Made by a program: the position numbers and the translations under genes. Below, in pieces: positions 63,895-64,000 of a DNA stretch of 64,000 nt. How positions within the stretch are numbered: position 1 is the stretch's first letter; the number at the start of each line of letters is the position of its first letter. The stretch is from NCBI GenBank assembly GCA_947184155.2, contig CAMXCT020001014.1:123984-187983 (forward strand), written 5' to 3'. This DNA comes from Cladocopium goreaui. Taxonomy: Eukaryota; Sar; Dinophyceae; Suessiales; Symbiodiniaceae. The notes beneath the pieces were generated by a model, which had not been told where the DNA came from, did not search any database, and saw nothing but the letters and a program-made list of their open reading frames with translations.

Positions 63895-64000
63895 TCAGTT
63901 TTTCCCCATCTTTGTGGGGGGGCCCTGTTTTTCCGCTGTGCGTCCCGCCTCCCCCCGCCGCCACAACTCTTTCACACACAAAACATTGTCACAACTCTTT
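63895..64000. repeat. Right end: inverted copy of the TGTGTGAAAG / GGCGGCGGG unit
   Basis: Read on the minus strand: GTGTGTGAAAGAGTTGTGGC, GGCGGGGGGAGGCGGGACG, then AAACAGGGCCCCCCCACAAA and GATGGGGAAAAA. It mirrors 62570-62706. The GGGGGGCCCTGTTTTT part also occurs at 25195-25215. The window ends inside the array. Confidence 0.6.

Overview
The window looks like nuclear DNA of a dinoflagellate, most likely a Symbiodiniaceae-type alga. Five things support this. One gene is cut into many tiny exons whose introns use GT, GC or GA donors and almost always end AG|G. A Ty1/copia polyprotein has Lys/Gly-rich linkers and a DLG protease site. A CxxC...CRRCG zinc-ribbon exon is of a kind I recall as common in these algae. 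Minisatellites are very abundant. There is no bacterial-style operon structure. A 100-base run of N at 38518-38617 shows this is a scaffold from an assembly.

Layout. 1-7520 (+): the 3' part of a PRP16/DHX38-type DEAH-box pre-mRNA splicing helicase, rebuilt here from 23 micro-exons with consistent phase. 7949-8.5 kb (+): start of a second multi-exon gene with an N-myristoylation-type N-terminus. 8.6-15.1 kb: mostly non-coding, with several tandem arrays and microsatellites and a small inverted-repeat element. 15915-17200 (+): three phase-matched exons of a two-TM membrane protein. 17.4-25 kb: scattered exon candidates (18395-18648, 18839-19096, 19671-19742, 20091-20220, 21373-22012) between simple arrays. 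25.4-34.4 kb (+): an almost complete Ty1/copia retrotransposon with a frameshift between integrase and reverse transcriptase and no visible 3' LTR. 34.4-38.3 kb: three adjoining minisatellites (30, 72 and 16 bp units). 38.6-39.3 kb (-): two-exon gene of unknown function.

39.5-40.85 kb is a strikingly AT-rich island that looks like a decayed fragment of a DNA virus or virus-like element: a frameshifted, truncated A32-like packaging ATPase, a divergent Cys-rich ORF and a broken small ORF. 41.4-42.1 kb (-): C-terminal exon of a Cys-containing protein resembling the C8 region of VWD-type extracellular proteins. 42.3-48.5 kb: dispersed repeats and arrays. 48.8-50.4 kb (+): frameshifted reverse-transcriptase-like pseudogene, followed by a 315-aa ORF. 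52.6-53.9 kb (-): frameshifted coding remnant full of near-palindromes of the type AACCCTTT-nn-AAAGGTT. 54.5-64 kb: long arrays, including a T-rich foldback array, a 160-bp GC-rich satellite framed by TGTGTGAAAG arrays, and inverted element ends.

The genes do not form a pathway. The window is a sparse eukaryotic region where a few intron-rich genes sit among retroelement, viral and satellite DNA. Most long open frames lie inside minisatellites and are not genes. Family assignments rest on remembered motifs; no database search was run.
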